This document shows positions 9,888 to 18,345 of a stretch of 64,000 nt of DNA, piece by piece. The notes beneath the pieces were generated by a model. The model ran no database searches. It saw nothing but the letters and a program-made list of their open reading frames with translations, and was not told the origin of the DNA. The DNA is taken from contig NZ_CP019650.1 of the NCBI RefSeq assembly GCF_001999945.1, positions 868,001 to 932,000 on the forward strand, in the 5' to 3' direction. The translations under genes and the position numbers were made by a program. This stretch comes from Microbulbifer agarilyticus (GTDB lineage Bacteria > Pseudomonadota > Gammaproteobacteria > Pseudomonadales > Cellvibrionaceae). The stretch's first letter is position 1. Every line of letters begins with the position of its first letter.

Positions 9888-10330
9888 CAGAGTTCGTCCT
9901 TGCCTAGATCAAAGTGGTCGGTAAAGGCCGCCCGTACCTTTTCCTGTAAAACCATTTCGTGAATCATCTGTGACGCTTCTTCTGCCAGCTGGCGAATATT
10001 GTTCGTGCTAGGGCTGATGAAGCGCCGAAATACTGTTTTGTTGTTGTAGGTAATCCAGATCAGATTGCCCCAGCGGGCGGAGGGGCGTTCTTGGATCGTG
10101 AGGTTGTAGTCGCTGTCTGGATAATTCAGGTTGCGGTACTCACTCATATACCGTGCGAAATCATGCCCCGTGCGGGTAATTGTCTGGTCGATATTGAAGC
10201 CGCTAATCTCATCTTCGATAGCGGCGCTATCTTCTGCCACTACCTGGTCTTCCAGCGTACCGTTGTCCTCCTGCGAGAATGCAAGTAGCGGCGTCATTAG
10301 TGACAGGCAAAACGCGACAGCGGCTCTCAT
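9887..10330 (-). CDS. csgE: Curli periplasmic adaptor CsgE
   Basis: CsgE caps the periplasmic mouth of CsgG and selects substrates. The 147-residue protein has a signal peptide ending LAFS, an acidic linker, then the family core GFNIDQTITRTGHDFARYMS, with LTIQERPSARWGNLIWI and NKTVFRRFISPS. It overlaps csgD by 4 bases (ATGA) and csgF by one, giving a tight csgDEF unit. Confidence 0.95.
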   Translation of the reverse strand: MRAAVAFCLSLMTPLLAFSQEDNGTLEDQVVAEDSAAIEDEISGFNIDQTITRTGHDFARYMSEYRNLNYPDSDYNLTIQERPSARWGNLIWITYNNKTVFRRFISPSTNNIRQLAEEASQMIHEMVLQEKVRAAFTDHFDLGKDEL

Positions 10331-10932
10331 ATCCGTTCAACTTGCAGATGCAATTTTGCCCAGTTACTTGCCTGTAGTCGGTTCTTCACACCAATCTTGC
10401 GAAAGATGTTGTACATGTGGTTTTTTACGGTGTGCTCACTCAAGTGCAGGCGCGACGCAATGATGCTGTTTGGCTCTCCGGTAGTGAGCTGAGCCAGGAT
10501 TTCCTGCTCCCGCTTGGTTAACAGCAGCCTCGATCTCGAATCGGAATCACTTTGAAGTTGGGAACTCTGGATGCTTGAGGCAAGTTTGCTGACAAGTTCC
10601 TGTTGTCCGGTGCGGTGATCGCAGAGGAAAACAAACTTGCGCTCTTCCAGAGGGGTAGTTATGTGGGCAGGTAAATCATCGGGGAGGTTGATGAGTAGGA
10701 CGCGGGAGTGTTCCAGACCCTTCAAATACTGAAACTCTGTTCCCGGGATTGATTTGGCGGCGAGGCCAAAACAATTTACGACGATTGCATCGTAGTTTTG
10801 CAGGCAGTGCTTCTGCTTGCCAAATTCCGATTTTTCCCAACTAAACGGCAATGATTCTGAAATGAGAGAGAACAGCAAATCCCCATGAAGGCCGGCATCG
10901 CTCAAAAAGAGAATCGGCATAGATGACCCCAT
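10327..10932 (-). CDS. csgD: LuxR-family curli regulator CsgD
   Basis: A DNA-binding activator expected to switch on curlin genes. The N-terminal half is a receiver-like domain without the usual phosphoacceptor acid pocket; the C-terminal LuxR helix-turn-helix is clear (LLTKREQEILAQLTTGEPN, HLSEHTVKNHMYNIFRKIG). It is the first gene of the operon; E. coli has csgD in a unit with EFG opposite csgBA, whereas here everything is codirectional. The start is uncertain: ATG 10932 and ATG 10920 both lack a good ribosome site, and an ATG at 10965 is also in frame. Confidence 0.88.
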   Translation of the reverse strand: MGSSMPILFLSDAGLHGDLLFSLISESLPFSWEKSEFGKQKHCLQNYDAIVVNCFGLAAKSIPGTEFQYLKGLEHSRVLLINLPDDLPAHITTPLEERKFVFLCDHRTGQQELVSKLASSIQSSQLQSDSDSRSRLLLTKREQEILAQLTTGEPNSIIASRLHLSEHTVKNHMYNIFRKIGVKNRLQASNWAKLHLQVERI

Positions 10933-11427
10933 AATTAACTCAAGGAGTCTCAGGGATATGGGCATGTGGGAGGAGATACCTGTGTGGCACTATCAGGCAA
11001 AAAATGCGTCTTCCCACGTTCCTCGCCGATGCGTCTTAAATTGCTGCGCGTTGTGGGACAAACCCACTTCTTCGTTTCGGGAGGAAAATATGCCAATCCA
11101 CTTAAGTGGAAAATCTCAATCCCTGAGAAATTTGTATGGAGTGTAGACGGATTTCCCGGAAAGTCGGCGCAATCCGATGACAGAAGCTGGATTATTTATT
11201 CGCGCTGCATACTTCATCGATGGGGCAGCCCGAGTATTCTCATGTACCTATAGTTTTTAGGGGATATTTTTTGTTGAAGTGGTTTTGCCGAAATTTATTT
11301 TTTTAAAATTTGGGAGGTTTTTATGTGGCTGGCGATGATCCATGTGTCATGGGATGCTTTCGGTTCCGGTTTCACATCATATACCCCTCGCTGAATATGC
11401 TCAGTGCGTCACCGGGTTAATCTTCAC
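10933..11427. promoter_or_regulatory. Divergent regulatory gap between csgD and the HlyD/ABC operon
   Basis: This 495-bp gap must hold promoters for csgD (minus) and the exporter operon (plus). It contains the perfect 12-bp palindrome CCACTTAAGTGG at 11098-11109 and a small hairpin GTGGG/CCCAC at 11053-11067. A strong ribosome site GGGAGGAAAAT precedes ATG 11090, which opens a frame of only 18 codons ending at 11146 and covering the palindrome. I see no larger gene. Confidence 0.5.
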
Positions 11428-12606
11428 ATGAAGTTTGCGGCGCTAATTTGTCGCCTGTGTGTCTTGTGCCTCGTTCTTTGTGCGTGCGAAAAGCCGAAGG
11501 ATATCGTGCTGGGTACGCTGGAGTGGGATCGTATCGCGCTGCCCGCACCGCTGGCTGAAAAAATCGTGCAGGTACATGTGCGCGAGGGGCAGCGGGTGGA
11601 GGCGGGGCAGTTACTGCTGGTGCTTGACCCTTCGGCGACCCTGGCGCAATTGCGTGCATTGGAAGCGAGTGTGGCGCGCCAGCAGGCGGCGCTCGTGGAA
11701 CTGCGTGTCGGCCCACGGGTAGAAGAAATTGAACGCGCCAGAGCCGATCTGTTTGCCGCGCGGGCGGATCTGGTAGACAGGGAGGCGGATTACCGGCGCC
11801 TGGTGGCGCTGGGCAAAAATAATTACGTTTCGCAGGCGGATATCGATGGCGCACTGGCCGCGACGCAAAATGCGCGGGCACAGGTGCGCTCCACACAAGA
11901 GCAGTTGCTGGAACTGGAGCGCGGTAATCGGGTAGAAGACATAGAGCAGGGGGAGGCCGCTCTTGCCGAGGCCCGCTCGCAGGCGCAAGCTCAGCGCGTG
12001 CTGCTGGAGAAACTCACTGTCCGTGCACCTCGTGCCGGGCTGGTGGATAGCATTCCTTTCAAGCTAGGCGACGAGGCCCCGATCGGCGGCTCGCTGGTGG
12101 TGATGCTGGTTGGCGATACACCCTATGCCAGGGTTTACGTTCCACAGTCACTGCGCCGCGATGTCGCCGTCGGCCGCCAGGCGCGCATCGTGCTGGATGA
12201 GAGCACGACTTCAGCGAAGGCGGACAAAGCCCTAAAACCTGTAGCCTATCCCGGACGGGTACGGGTAGTGCGCGATGAACCATCGTTTACGCCTTACTAC
12301 GCGTTGACCGGCAGTGATGCCGCCCGCCTCAGTTATATTGCCGAGGTGCAATTTGCGCCGGGGCAGGGCGTCGCTCGCTTGCCTGCCGGCTTGCCACTGC
12401 GTGTGGAATTTCAACCGGGAAGGGACTCAGCAGCTCCTGCACCTCAGCCCAGCGCACTACCCGGGTTCGACCGACTGGATTTCTTCAGCACAGATTCGCC
12501 GGGTCCGCTTGAGGAGTACGACGGCCGGCAAATGCCCGATGCACTGCAGCCCTCTGAACAACCGCCCATTGAACAACCCCAAGAGCCTGATGATGTCGGA
12601 AAGTGA
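11428..12606 (+). CDS. HlyD-family lipoprotein adaptor of an ABC exporter
   Basis: A periplasmic adaptor linking an inner-membrane ABC-2 exporter to an outer-membrane channel. ATG 11428 gives a cysteine-rich lipoprotein signal ending VLCAC (Cys20). Then come a lipoyl half-motif (VHVREGQRVEAGQLLLVLDPS), a long Ala/Arg/Gln-rich coiled coil at about residues 75-190, the second lipoyl half (VRAPRAGLVDSIPFKLGDEA) and a beta-barrel. A Pro/Gln-rich tail of about 55 residues follows. It resembles YbhG of the YbhGFSR exporter. The ATPase gene starts inside its last codons. Substrate unknown. Confidence 0.87.
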   Translation: MKFAALICRLCVLCLVLCACEKPKDIVLGTLEWDRIALPAPLAEKIVQVHVREGQRVEAGQLLLVLDPSATLAQLRALEASVARQQAALVELRVGPRVEEIERARADLFAARADLVDREADYRRLVALGKNNYVSQADIDGALAATQNARAQVRSTQEQLLELERGNRVEDIEQGEAALAEARSQAQAQRVLLEKLTVRAPRAGLVDSIPFKLGDEAPIGGSLVVMLVGDTPYARVYVPQSLRRDVAVGRQARIVLDESTTSAKADKALKPVAYPGRVRVVRDEPSFTPYYALTGSDAARLSYIAEVQFAPGQGVARLPAGLPLRVEFQPGRDSAAPAPQPSALPGFDRLDFFSTDSPGPLEEYDGRQMPDALQPSEQPPIEQPQEPDDVGK

Positions 12607-13570
12607 TGTCGCCATTCGCGCGCGCGGATTGAGCAAGACATTCGGTTCTCTGGTGGCCGTGGATCATGTGGATCTCTCGGCACCGCGCAAGCAGATATAC
12701 GGCTTTCTTGGCCCCAACGGATCTGGCAAGTCCACCAGCATTCGCATGCTGTGTGGCTTGCTGACGCCGTCGGCAGGGGAGATCGAAGTGCTTGGTCTGA
12801 AGATTCCCGCTCAGGCGGAAGTGCTGCGCCAGCGTATCGGCTATATGACACAGCAGTTTTCCCTGTTTTCCGATCTGACGGTGCGCGAGAACCTGGAGTT
12901 CCTCGCGGCGGTACAAAATGTACCGACCAATAAGGCTCGGGCCCGTATCGACGACCTGCTTGAGGAATATCATTTCGAAGGGCGCAGCGGGCAATTGGCG
13001 GGAACCATGAGCGGAGGCCAGAAGCAGCGCCTGGCACTGGCAGGGGCGGTGATTCACGAACCGGAGTTGTTATTCCTGGATGAGCCTACCAGTGCGGTGG
13101 ACCCGGAATCCAGGCGCGACTTCTGGGAAAAGCTGTTCGAACTGACCGACGCCGGCACCACCATTCTGGTTTCCACCCACTACATGGATGAAGCGGAGCG
13201 ATGCCATCGCCTGGCGATCCTGAATCGCGGTCGTCTCGTGGCCGACGGTACGCCCGGTGAATTGACCGGTGCACTGAAAGGCCGAATATTATTGGTGGAA
13301 TCCGCAAATCAGCGACAGGCACGGGAATGCCTGCTGAAAGTGCCCGGTGTAATCAGTGCCGCGCAGATTGGCAATAGCTTGCGCATTCTCACGGATGGGC
13401 AGGGGGAGGTGGCTGCGGTACAGCAGAAGTTACAGCAGGCGCTGAGCAGTGCCGAACCCGGTGCCCGTATTACACCAATTGCCGCGAGCCTTGAGGATGT
13501 GTTTGTATCGGCCACCCATCGTCAGGCGGGCGATAGCGCCACGCTCGCCACAGCGGAGCCGCAACGTTGA
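12593..13570 (+). CDS. ABC exporter ATPase (YbhF-like, single domain)
   Basis: The 325-residue ATPase powers the ABC-2 permease encoded next. Walker A GPNGSGKST is near residue 40, the signature MSGGQKQRLALA near 139, Walker B LLFLDEPTS near 160, and the H-loop STHYMDEAERC follows. The C-terminal 90 residues form the DrrA-type tail ending in ASLEDVFV. ATG 12590 and ATG 12593 are adjacent candidate starts; both overlap the adaptor gene. The stop overlaps the permease start as TTGA. Confidence 0.92.
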   Translation: MSESDVAIRARGLSKTFGSLVAVDHVDLSAPRKQIYGFLGPNGSGKSTSIRMLCGLLTPSAGEIEVLGLKIPAQAEVLRQRIGYMTQQFSLFSDLTVRENLEFLAAVQNVPTNKARARIDDLLEEYHFEGRSGQLAGTMSGGQKQRLALAGAVIHEPELLFLDEPTSAVDPESRRDFWEKLFELTDAGTTILVSTHYMDEAERCHRLAILNRGRLVADGTPGELTGALKGRILLVESANQRQARECLLKVPGVISAAQIGNSLRILTDGQGEVAAVQQKLQQALSSAEPGARITPIAASLEDVFVSATHRQAGDSATLATAEPQR

Positions 13571-14691
13571 ACTGGCGGCGTCTTTACGCGGTGTTGGTCA
13601 AGGAGTTTCGTCAGATGCGGCGAGACCGCATGACCCTGGCGATGATCGTTGGCATTCCCATTATGCAGCTCGCGCTATTTGGTTACGCCATCAATCTCAA
13701 CCTGCGTAACCTGCCGGCGGCGATCGCCGATCAGTCTAAAACCAGTGCATCCCGTCAGTTTGTGATGGACATGATTGCGACGGAAGTCATCGAACCAGTC
13801 ACGCCAGCACAAACCCCGGATCAACTGATGGGCATGCTGCGCCGTGGCGAGATCAGCGTAGGGGTGGTGATTCCCTACGACTACGAACGCCGCCTGGCAC
13901 TCGGCCAGGAAGCGGTGCAGATACTGGTGGATGGCAGTGATACGGTAGTGCAAAGTGCGGCCCAGCAGCTGGCGCAGATTCCGGTGGGAGAACCGCCGCC
14001 AGAGACCGACACTGCGTTGCCGAACCGGCAATCAACAGTGCCCTTACCGGATGGGCCTATCAGCATCGTGGCCTTCTACAATCCGCAGCGCGTTTCCGCG
14101 ATCAATATCGTTCCCGGCCTGATCGGCATCATTCTGACCATGACAATGGTGATGTTTACTTCGGTGGCGATCGTGCGCGAGCGCGAGCGGGGCAATATGG
14201 AGTTATTGATTGCCACGCCCATCAGCCGTGCGGAACTGATGATCGGCAAGGTATTGCCCTATGGGCTGATTGGGCTGGTGCAAACCAGCCTGATCCTGTT
14301 GCTGGGGGTAGTGCTATTCAGCGTGCCCATTCGGGGTAGCCTGTTGGATGTGTACATCGCCGCGTTACTCCTCATTCTGGCGAACCTGGCTATGGGGCTG
14401 CTGATCTCCACGCGCGCACAGTCGCAATTTCAGGCCATGCAGATGACGTTTTTCGTCTTTCTACCGTCGATCCTGCTGTCCGGCTTTATGTTCCCTTTTG
14501 ACGGTATGCCCAAGGCGGCGCAGTGGCTCGCGGAGATATTGCCGCTTACTCACTTTCTGCGCCTGATTCGGGGCATCATGTTGCGGGGCGCCGATATTCT
14601 GGAGCTGTGGCCGGATCTGGTCGCGTTACTGGTGTTTGTGGTGGTGATGATGACTCTCGCCATTCTGCGCTTCCGCAAACGGCTCGATTAG
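13567..14691 (+). CDS. ABC-2 type exporter permease (YbhS/YbhR-like)
   Basis: A 374-residue membrane protein with one N-terminal transmembrane segment (MIVGIPIMQLALFGYAI), a large periplasmic loop of about 150 residues, and five or so C-terminal segments, the layout of YhgE/YbhR permeases. It includes the VRERERGNMELLIATPIS connector that contacts the ATPase. Translation probably starts at TTG 13567, overlapping the ATPase stop. Only one permease is present, so it would act as a homodimer, unlike the YbhS/YbhR pair. Confidence 0.92.
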   Translation: MNWRRLYAVLVKEFRQMRRDRMTLAMIVGIPIMQLALFGYAINLNLRNLPAAIADQSKTSASRQFVMDMIATEVIEPVTPAQTPDQLMGMLRRGEISVGVVIPYDYERRLALGQEAVQILVDGSDTVVQSAAQQLAQIPVGEPPPETDTALPNRQSTVPLPDGPISIVAFYNPQRVSAINIVPGLIGIILTMTMVMFTSVAIVRERERGNMELLIATPISRAELMIGKVLPYGLIGLVQTSLILLLGVVLFSVPIRGSLLDVYIAALLLILANLAMGLLISTRAQSQFQAMQMTFFVFLPSILLSGFMFPFDGMPKAAQWLAEILPLTHFLRLIRGIMLRGADILELWPDLVALLVFVVVMMTLAILRFRKRLD

Positions 14692-15020
14692 CGGCCCTAT
14701 TGCACGTTAAATCCCCCGTCTCAATCCGTTCTCACACCTGTCCCTTGGCGGTACACGCTATCTTTTGGCGCTAAAAGCCTCTTTTTTGTAGTTCGCGCTT
14801 CCGTCTGGGCTAGTCAACCGCGGATATCCGCCTTTTGCCGCATTTGTGGCGTGGCGCACGGGATTCCTTTCGCGGCACTTGATAGCATGGGGTGTTACCC
14901 CGGCCCGAATCGAATAAAGCGAAGTTATCCATCAGGACTTAAACCAGGACTTACACAGCAGTACTTAGGTCTGTGCATCCAATAAGCATTGCTGCCAGTC
15001 AGCAGGGAGGACGTTGTACC
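14692..15020. other. Non-coding gap before the membrane protein-GDPD-MBL operon
   Basis: No gene is seen in these 329 bp. The start has a weak stem CTTTT/AAAAG near 14762-14778 followed by a T-run near 14782-14787, which could end the exporter operon. The rest is presumed to carry the promoter of the next operon; no confident box was found. Confidence 0.3.
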
Positions 15021-16445
15021 ATGGCCGAATTATTCCAAAGTTTGCCGCCGTGGATGTGGTTTGTCATCGCACTGGTTGCGCTGTTTCTGGCGCGCAGACC
15101 CGCCCATCAGGGCATCTACGCATTGGCGCGCTTTTTTCACCAGTCCCTGCGGCTTGGGGCCAATGCCGTTGGGGCAGCGGAGACACGCCTGCAACTGCGC
15201 AATCGCGAGGTTCTGCTGGCCGCGGGACGCGAGGCGACCGAGCGACAGCTTGAGCGGGACTTTGGCCGCATCGAAGCGGCGATGAAAAAAGATCTCGCCC
15301 AGTACCCATCCCTGCACCGGCGTTTGTGCGAGCAGCTCACTACCATCGACGAAGACTATGTGCGCAGCGCCGAGGTCCCTCCCGAACCCACCAACTGGGC
15401 CAAAGCCATCAAGGCGGTTGCCGAAATTCCTTCCAAACACGACGGCGTGGTTGGCGATGTGCTGGAGACGATCCATGGCTCCATGCGCAAGGCGGAAGGC
15501 CGCGCGCTGGAAGCCTACCGGGAGTCCGCGCGTGAACGTCACTTGTTGTTAAAACGCATGATGCCGGGCTGGCGTGGCATTCTCACCAGTCTCGGGGATA
15601 TGCACAAAACCGTGACCACAGTGCAGCAGCGTTCCAAAGCCATCGACGGACATATGGAGCGCTATGAGGAAATTCTGCAGGGCAGCGACCGCGCGCTACG
15701 CATTTTGTCTTCCTCCTCACTGATTCAGTTTTTCATCGCGACACTGGTGCTGGCGATGGTCGCCGGCGGTGTCTTGGTGAACTTTCACCTGATTGCCCGC
15801 CCGATGGCAGAAATAGTCGGCAGCGCCAGTTCCCTCGGTGCCTTCAAGCTGGCCGATATTTCTGCGCTGGTGATTATCTTTATGCAGATCTCGCTGGGCG
15901 TGCTGGTTATGGAGAGCCTGCGGATTACCCGTATGTTCCCTGCTGTCGGTGCACTCGCCGACAAATTGCGCAATCGTATAAAGTCGACAGCGCTTGTCCT
16001 ACTGGTGCTCTTCGCCACGATGGAGGCGGGTCTCGCGTATATGCGGGATATCTTGTTGCAACAAGATCTTGCTCAGGGTGCAGCGCTTGCTGGCAGCGAT
16101 GCGGTGGGAAGCCCGGTGCACTGGATCACCGTGGCCGTGCAAATGGGGATGGGTTTTTTCTTGCCATTTGCACTCGCGTTTATGGCGATTCCTCTGGAGC
16201 GATTCGTGCTGTCTTTACGCACGGTGGTCGGCGTGGTTTCCACGTTCACCCTGCGCCTTCTGTCGATGGCCCTGCGGCTGACAGGCGCGGCGGTTACCGG
16301 TTTAGGCGGTATGCTGGTACGAGTTTACGACATTGTGATCTTCTTCCCTCTCTGGCTGGAAGCCCTGTTATTGCGTTGGCGCGAACAGCGCGCTGCGCGC
16401 CTGGCTGCGAACCTGACTGCGAGTGAATTGTCCGAAAATGCTTAA
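15021..16445 (+). CDS. Membrane protein of unknown function
   Basis: I do not recognise this family. The 474-residue product has an N-terminal membrane segment (WMWFVIALVALFLA), then a long charged, mostly helical cytoplasmic or coiled-coil region to about residue 225, then about five hydrophobic segments near 232-252, 277-299, 322-338, 367-390 and 399-450. ATG 15021 is preceded by AGGGAGG. Its last codons overlap the glycerophosphodiesterase gene (ATGCTTAA), so the two are coupled. The context suggests a role in envelope or phospholipid turnover, but that rests on position only. Confidence 0.8.
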   Translation: MAELFQSLPPWMWFVIALVALFLARRPAHQGIYALARFFHQSLRLGANAVGAAETRLQLRNREVLLAAGREATERQLERDFGRIEAAMKKDLAQYPSLHRRLCEQLTTIDEDYVRSAEVPPEPTNWAKAIKAVAEIPSKHDGVVGDVLETIHGSMRKAEGRALEAYRESARERHLLLKRMMPGWRGILTSLGDMHKTVTTVQQRSKAIDGHMERYEEILQGSDRALRILSSSSLIQFFIATLVLAMVAGGVLVNFHLIARPMAEIVGSASSLGAFKLADISALVIIFMQISLGVLVMESLRITRMFPAVGALADKLRNRIKSTALVLLVLFATMEAGLAYMRDILLQQDLAQGAALAGSDAVGSPVHWITVAVQMGMGFFLPFALAFMAIPLERFVLSLRTVVGVVSTFTLRLLSMALRLTGAAVTGLGGMLVRVYDIVIFFPLWLEALLLRWREQRAARLAANLTASELSENA

Positions 16446-17361
16446 ACGCCTGTTGTTACTACTGGTTCTGGCTGCTTTGCTGTTTCTTGGCTGGCGCTTT
16501 TTGGCCGCACGCCCTGCGCCAGACACCGGTCTGCAGTTCCCCAGTTACCAACAGGAAGGGTTTCGCCGACCGCTGGTGATTGCCCATGCGGACGATTCCG
16601 GCAAGGGCCTGTTCCCGGGCAATACGGCGATTTTTCTCGAGCAGATGGCCGCCCTGAAGGTCGATGTTCTTGAGATGGATGTGCACCTGACGGCAGACGG
16701 TGCACTGGTGCTGATGCACGATGACACCGTGGATCGGACCACGGATGGGCAGGGCGCGATTCGCGATAAAACCTTGGCGCAACTGCGCCAGTTGAACGTG
16801 GCTTACAATTGGACCAAGGATGGCAGCAGTTACCCCTACCGGGAGAACCCCCAAAGCATCCTTACGGTTGATCAGGTATTCAAAGCCTACCCGCGCTATC
16901 CGATGATTGTTGAGCTGAAAACACCGCAGGCAGAAGCCGCGCGTTTGCTGTGTCAAAAGCTCCAATCCTTCCAGAAAAGTAATCTGGTGATTGTTTCCTC
17001 CTTTCACCAGGAGGCGATAGACGCATTTCGCCGCGACTGTCCGCAGGTGGCCACTGGAGCAGGGGCTGACGAAGTAAAAGCCTTTGTCGCGACGAGTCAA
17101 CTGCGCCTCTTCCGCCTGTTGAGTCCCCGCTATCAGGCGCTGCATATTCCGGTGCGTTATTCTGGTATCACCCTGGTGGATCGTAGTAGTGTGCAGCAGG
17201 CGCAGATCCGAGGCGTTCGTGTCGACGTATGGACCGTCAACGACGAACCCGAAATGCGTCGGTTGATCGCCCTGGGGGTGGATGGGATCATGACCGACAG
17301 GCCGGATCGTCTACAAAAAATAATTGAAGAACTACAGGAATTTGAGGAGATGAATCAATGA
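16438..17361 (+). CDS. Glycerophosphodiester phosphodiesterase-like protein with altered active site
   Basis: A 307-residue GDPD-family TIM barrel with an N-terminal membrane anchor (LLLLLVLAALLFLGWRFLA), so probably periplasmic and tethered. The usual HRG...PENT entry reads HADDSGKGLFPGNT: the catalytic His is kept but Arg-Gly is lost, and the Glu that normally binds metal is Gly. The other family motifs are present: VLEMDVHLTADGALVLMHDD, TTDGQG, ILTVDQVF, VELKT, VWTVNDEPEMRRLIALGVDGIMTDRP. It may have altered specificity or metal use. It overlaps the genes on both sides. Confidence 0.85.
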   Translation: MLKRLLLLLVLAALLFLGWRFLAARPAPDTGLQFPSYQQEGFRRPLVIAHADDSGKGLFPGNTAIFLEQMAALKVDVLEMDVHLTADGALVLMHDDTVDRTTDGQGAIRDKTLAQLRQLNVAYNWTKDGSSYPYRENPQSILTVDQVFKAYPRYPMIVELKTPQAEAARLLCQKLQSFQKSNLVIVSSFHQEAIDAFRRDCPQVATGAGADEVKAFVATSQLRLFRLLSPRYQALHIPVRYSGITLVDRSSVQQAQIRGVRVDVWTVNDEPEMRRLIALGVDGIMTDRPDRLQKIIEELQEFEEMNQ

Positions 17362-18266
17362 AGAAAGCGTTTTTGGTGAAACTGGCGGCGCTTGGTTTAA
17401 GCTTGAGTGCGGCCATGTCCGCGCAGGCGCAGCGCGACTTTTCCAAGGTGGAAATCAAATCCGAACCTGTAGCTGAAAACCTGTATATGCTGACCGGCCT
17501 CGGCGGCAATATCGGACTGTTCGTGGGGGAAGACGGTGCGTTTATGGTGGACGATCAGTTCGCCCCGCTGAGTGAAAAAATACTCGCGGAGGTGGCGAAG
17601 CTCACCGATAAACCCCTGCGCTTTGTGATCAACACCCACTGGCATGGCGACCACACCGGTGGTAACGAAAATATGGGCAAGGCGGGTGCACTGATTGTTG
17701 CGCACGAGAATGTGCGCAAGCGCATGAGTACCGAACAGTTCACCAAGCTGTGGGACCGCACCACCCCGCCGGCCCCAGCGGATGCGCTACCAGTCATTAC
17801 CTTCACCGATGCCACCACCTTCTACTGGAATGGCGATGAAGTCCGTGTACAGCATGTGGGCCCGGCACACACCGATGGCGATTCGATCATCCATTTCAAA
17901 AATGCCAATGTGGTCCATATGGGCGATACCTTCTTCAATGGCAGCTACCCCTATATCGATATTTCCGCGGGCGGTGTGTTGGACGGCGTGATCGAAAATG
18001 CGCGCAAAGTGATCGAGATGTCTGATGACAACACGCGCATCATTCCCGGTCACGGACCGCTCACGGATAAGAAAGGGCTGCAGAGCTACCATGACTTGCT
18101 GGTGAAATTGAAAGGCAACATCAAGGCGCTGGTGGACAAGGGCATGAGCAAAGAAGAAGTCATAGCGGCAAACCCCACCAAGGAGTTTGATGAAAAGTAC
18201 GGCCAGGGCTTTATGAAGCCCGATGTGTGGACCGGAATTGTCTACGACTCGATCAAGCAGCAGTAA
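17358..18266 (+). CDS. Periplasmic metallo-beta-lactamase-fold hydrolase
   Basis: A 302-residue exported MBL-fold protein: signal peptide ending AQA, zinc motif HTHWHGDHTGG, then HENVRKRM, GPAHTDGDSI, GDTFFNGSYPYID and IPGHGPLTD. It is like the many uncharacterised periplasmic MBL-fold hydrolases rather than a proven beta-lactamase. Its ATG overlaps the GDPD stop (ATGA), closing a three-gene operon that ends at a strong terminator. The substrate is unknown. Confidence 0.88.
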   Translation: MKKAFLVKLAALGLSLSAAMSAQAQRDFSKVEIKSEPVAENLYMLTGLGGNIGLFVGEDGAFMVDDQFAPLSEKILAEVAKLTDKPLRFVINTHWHGDHTGGNENMGKAGALIVAHENVRKRMSTEQFTKLWDRTTPPAPADALPVITFTDATTFYWNGDEVRVQHVGPAHTDGDSIIHFKNANVVHMGDTFFNGSYPYIDISAGGVLDGVIENARKVIEMSDDNTRIIPGHGPLTDKKGLQSYHDLLVKLKGNIKALVDKGMSKEEVIAANPTKEFDEKYGQGFMKPDVWTGIVYDSIKQQ

Positions 18267-18290
18267 TCGTGCAGTAGAAATAAGGTGATA

Positions 18291-18327
18291 AAAAAGGGCC
18301 AAGAATCGCAGATTCTTGGCCCTTTTT
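18291..18327. terminator. Bidirectional terminator between the MBL operon and the RND pump
   Basis: A perfect 17-bp stem (18291-18307 with 18311-18327, loop GCA) is flanked by A5 and T5. It serves both converging operons. Confidence 0.95.
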
Positions 18328-18345
18328 CTTTGTTTGGTCTTTTGT

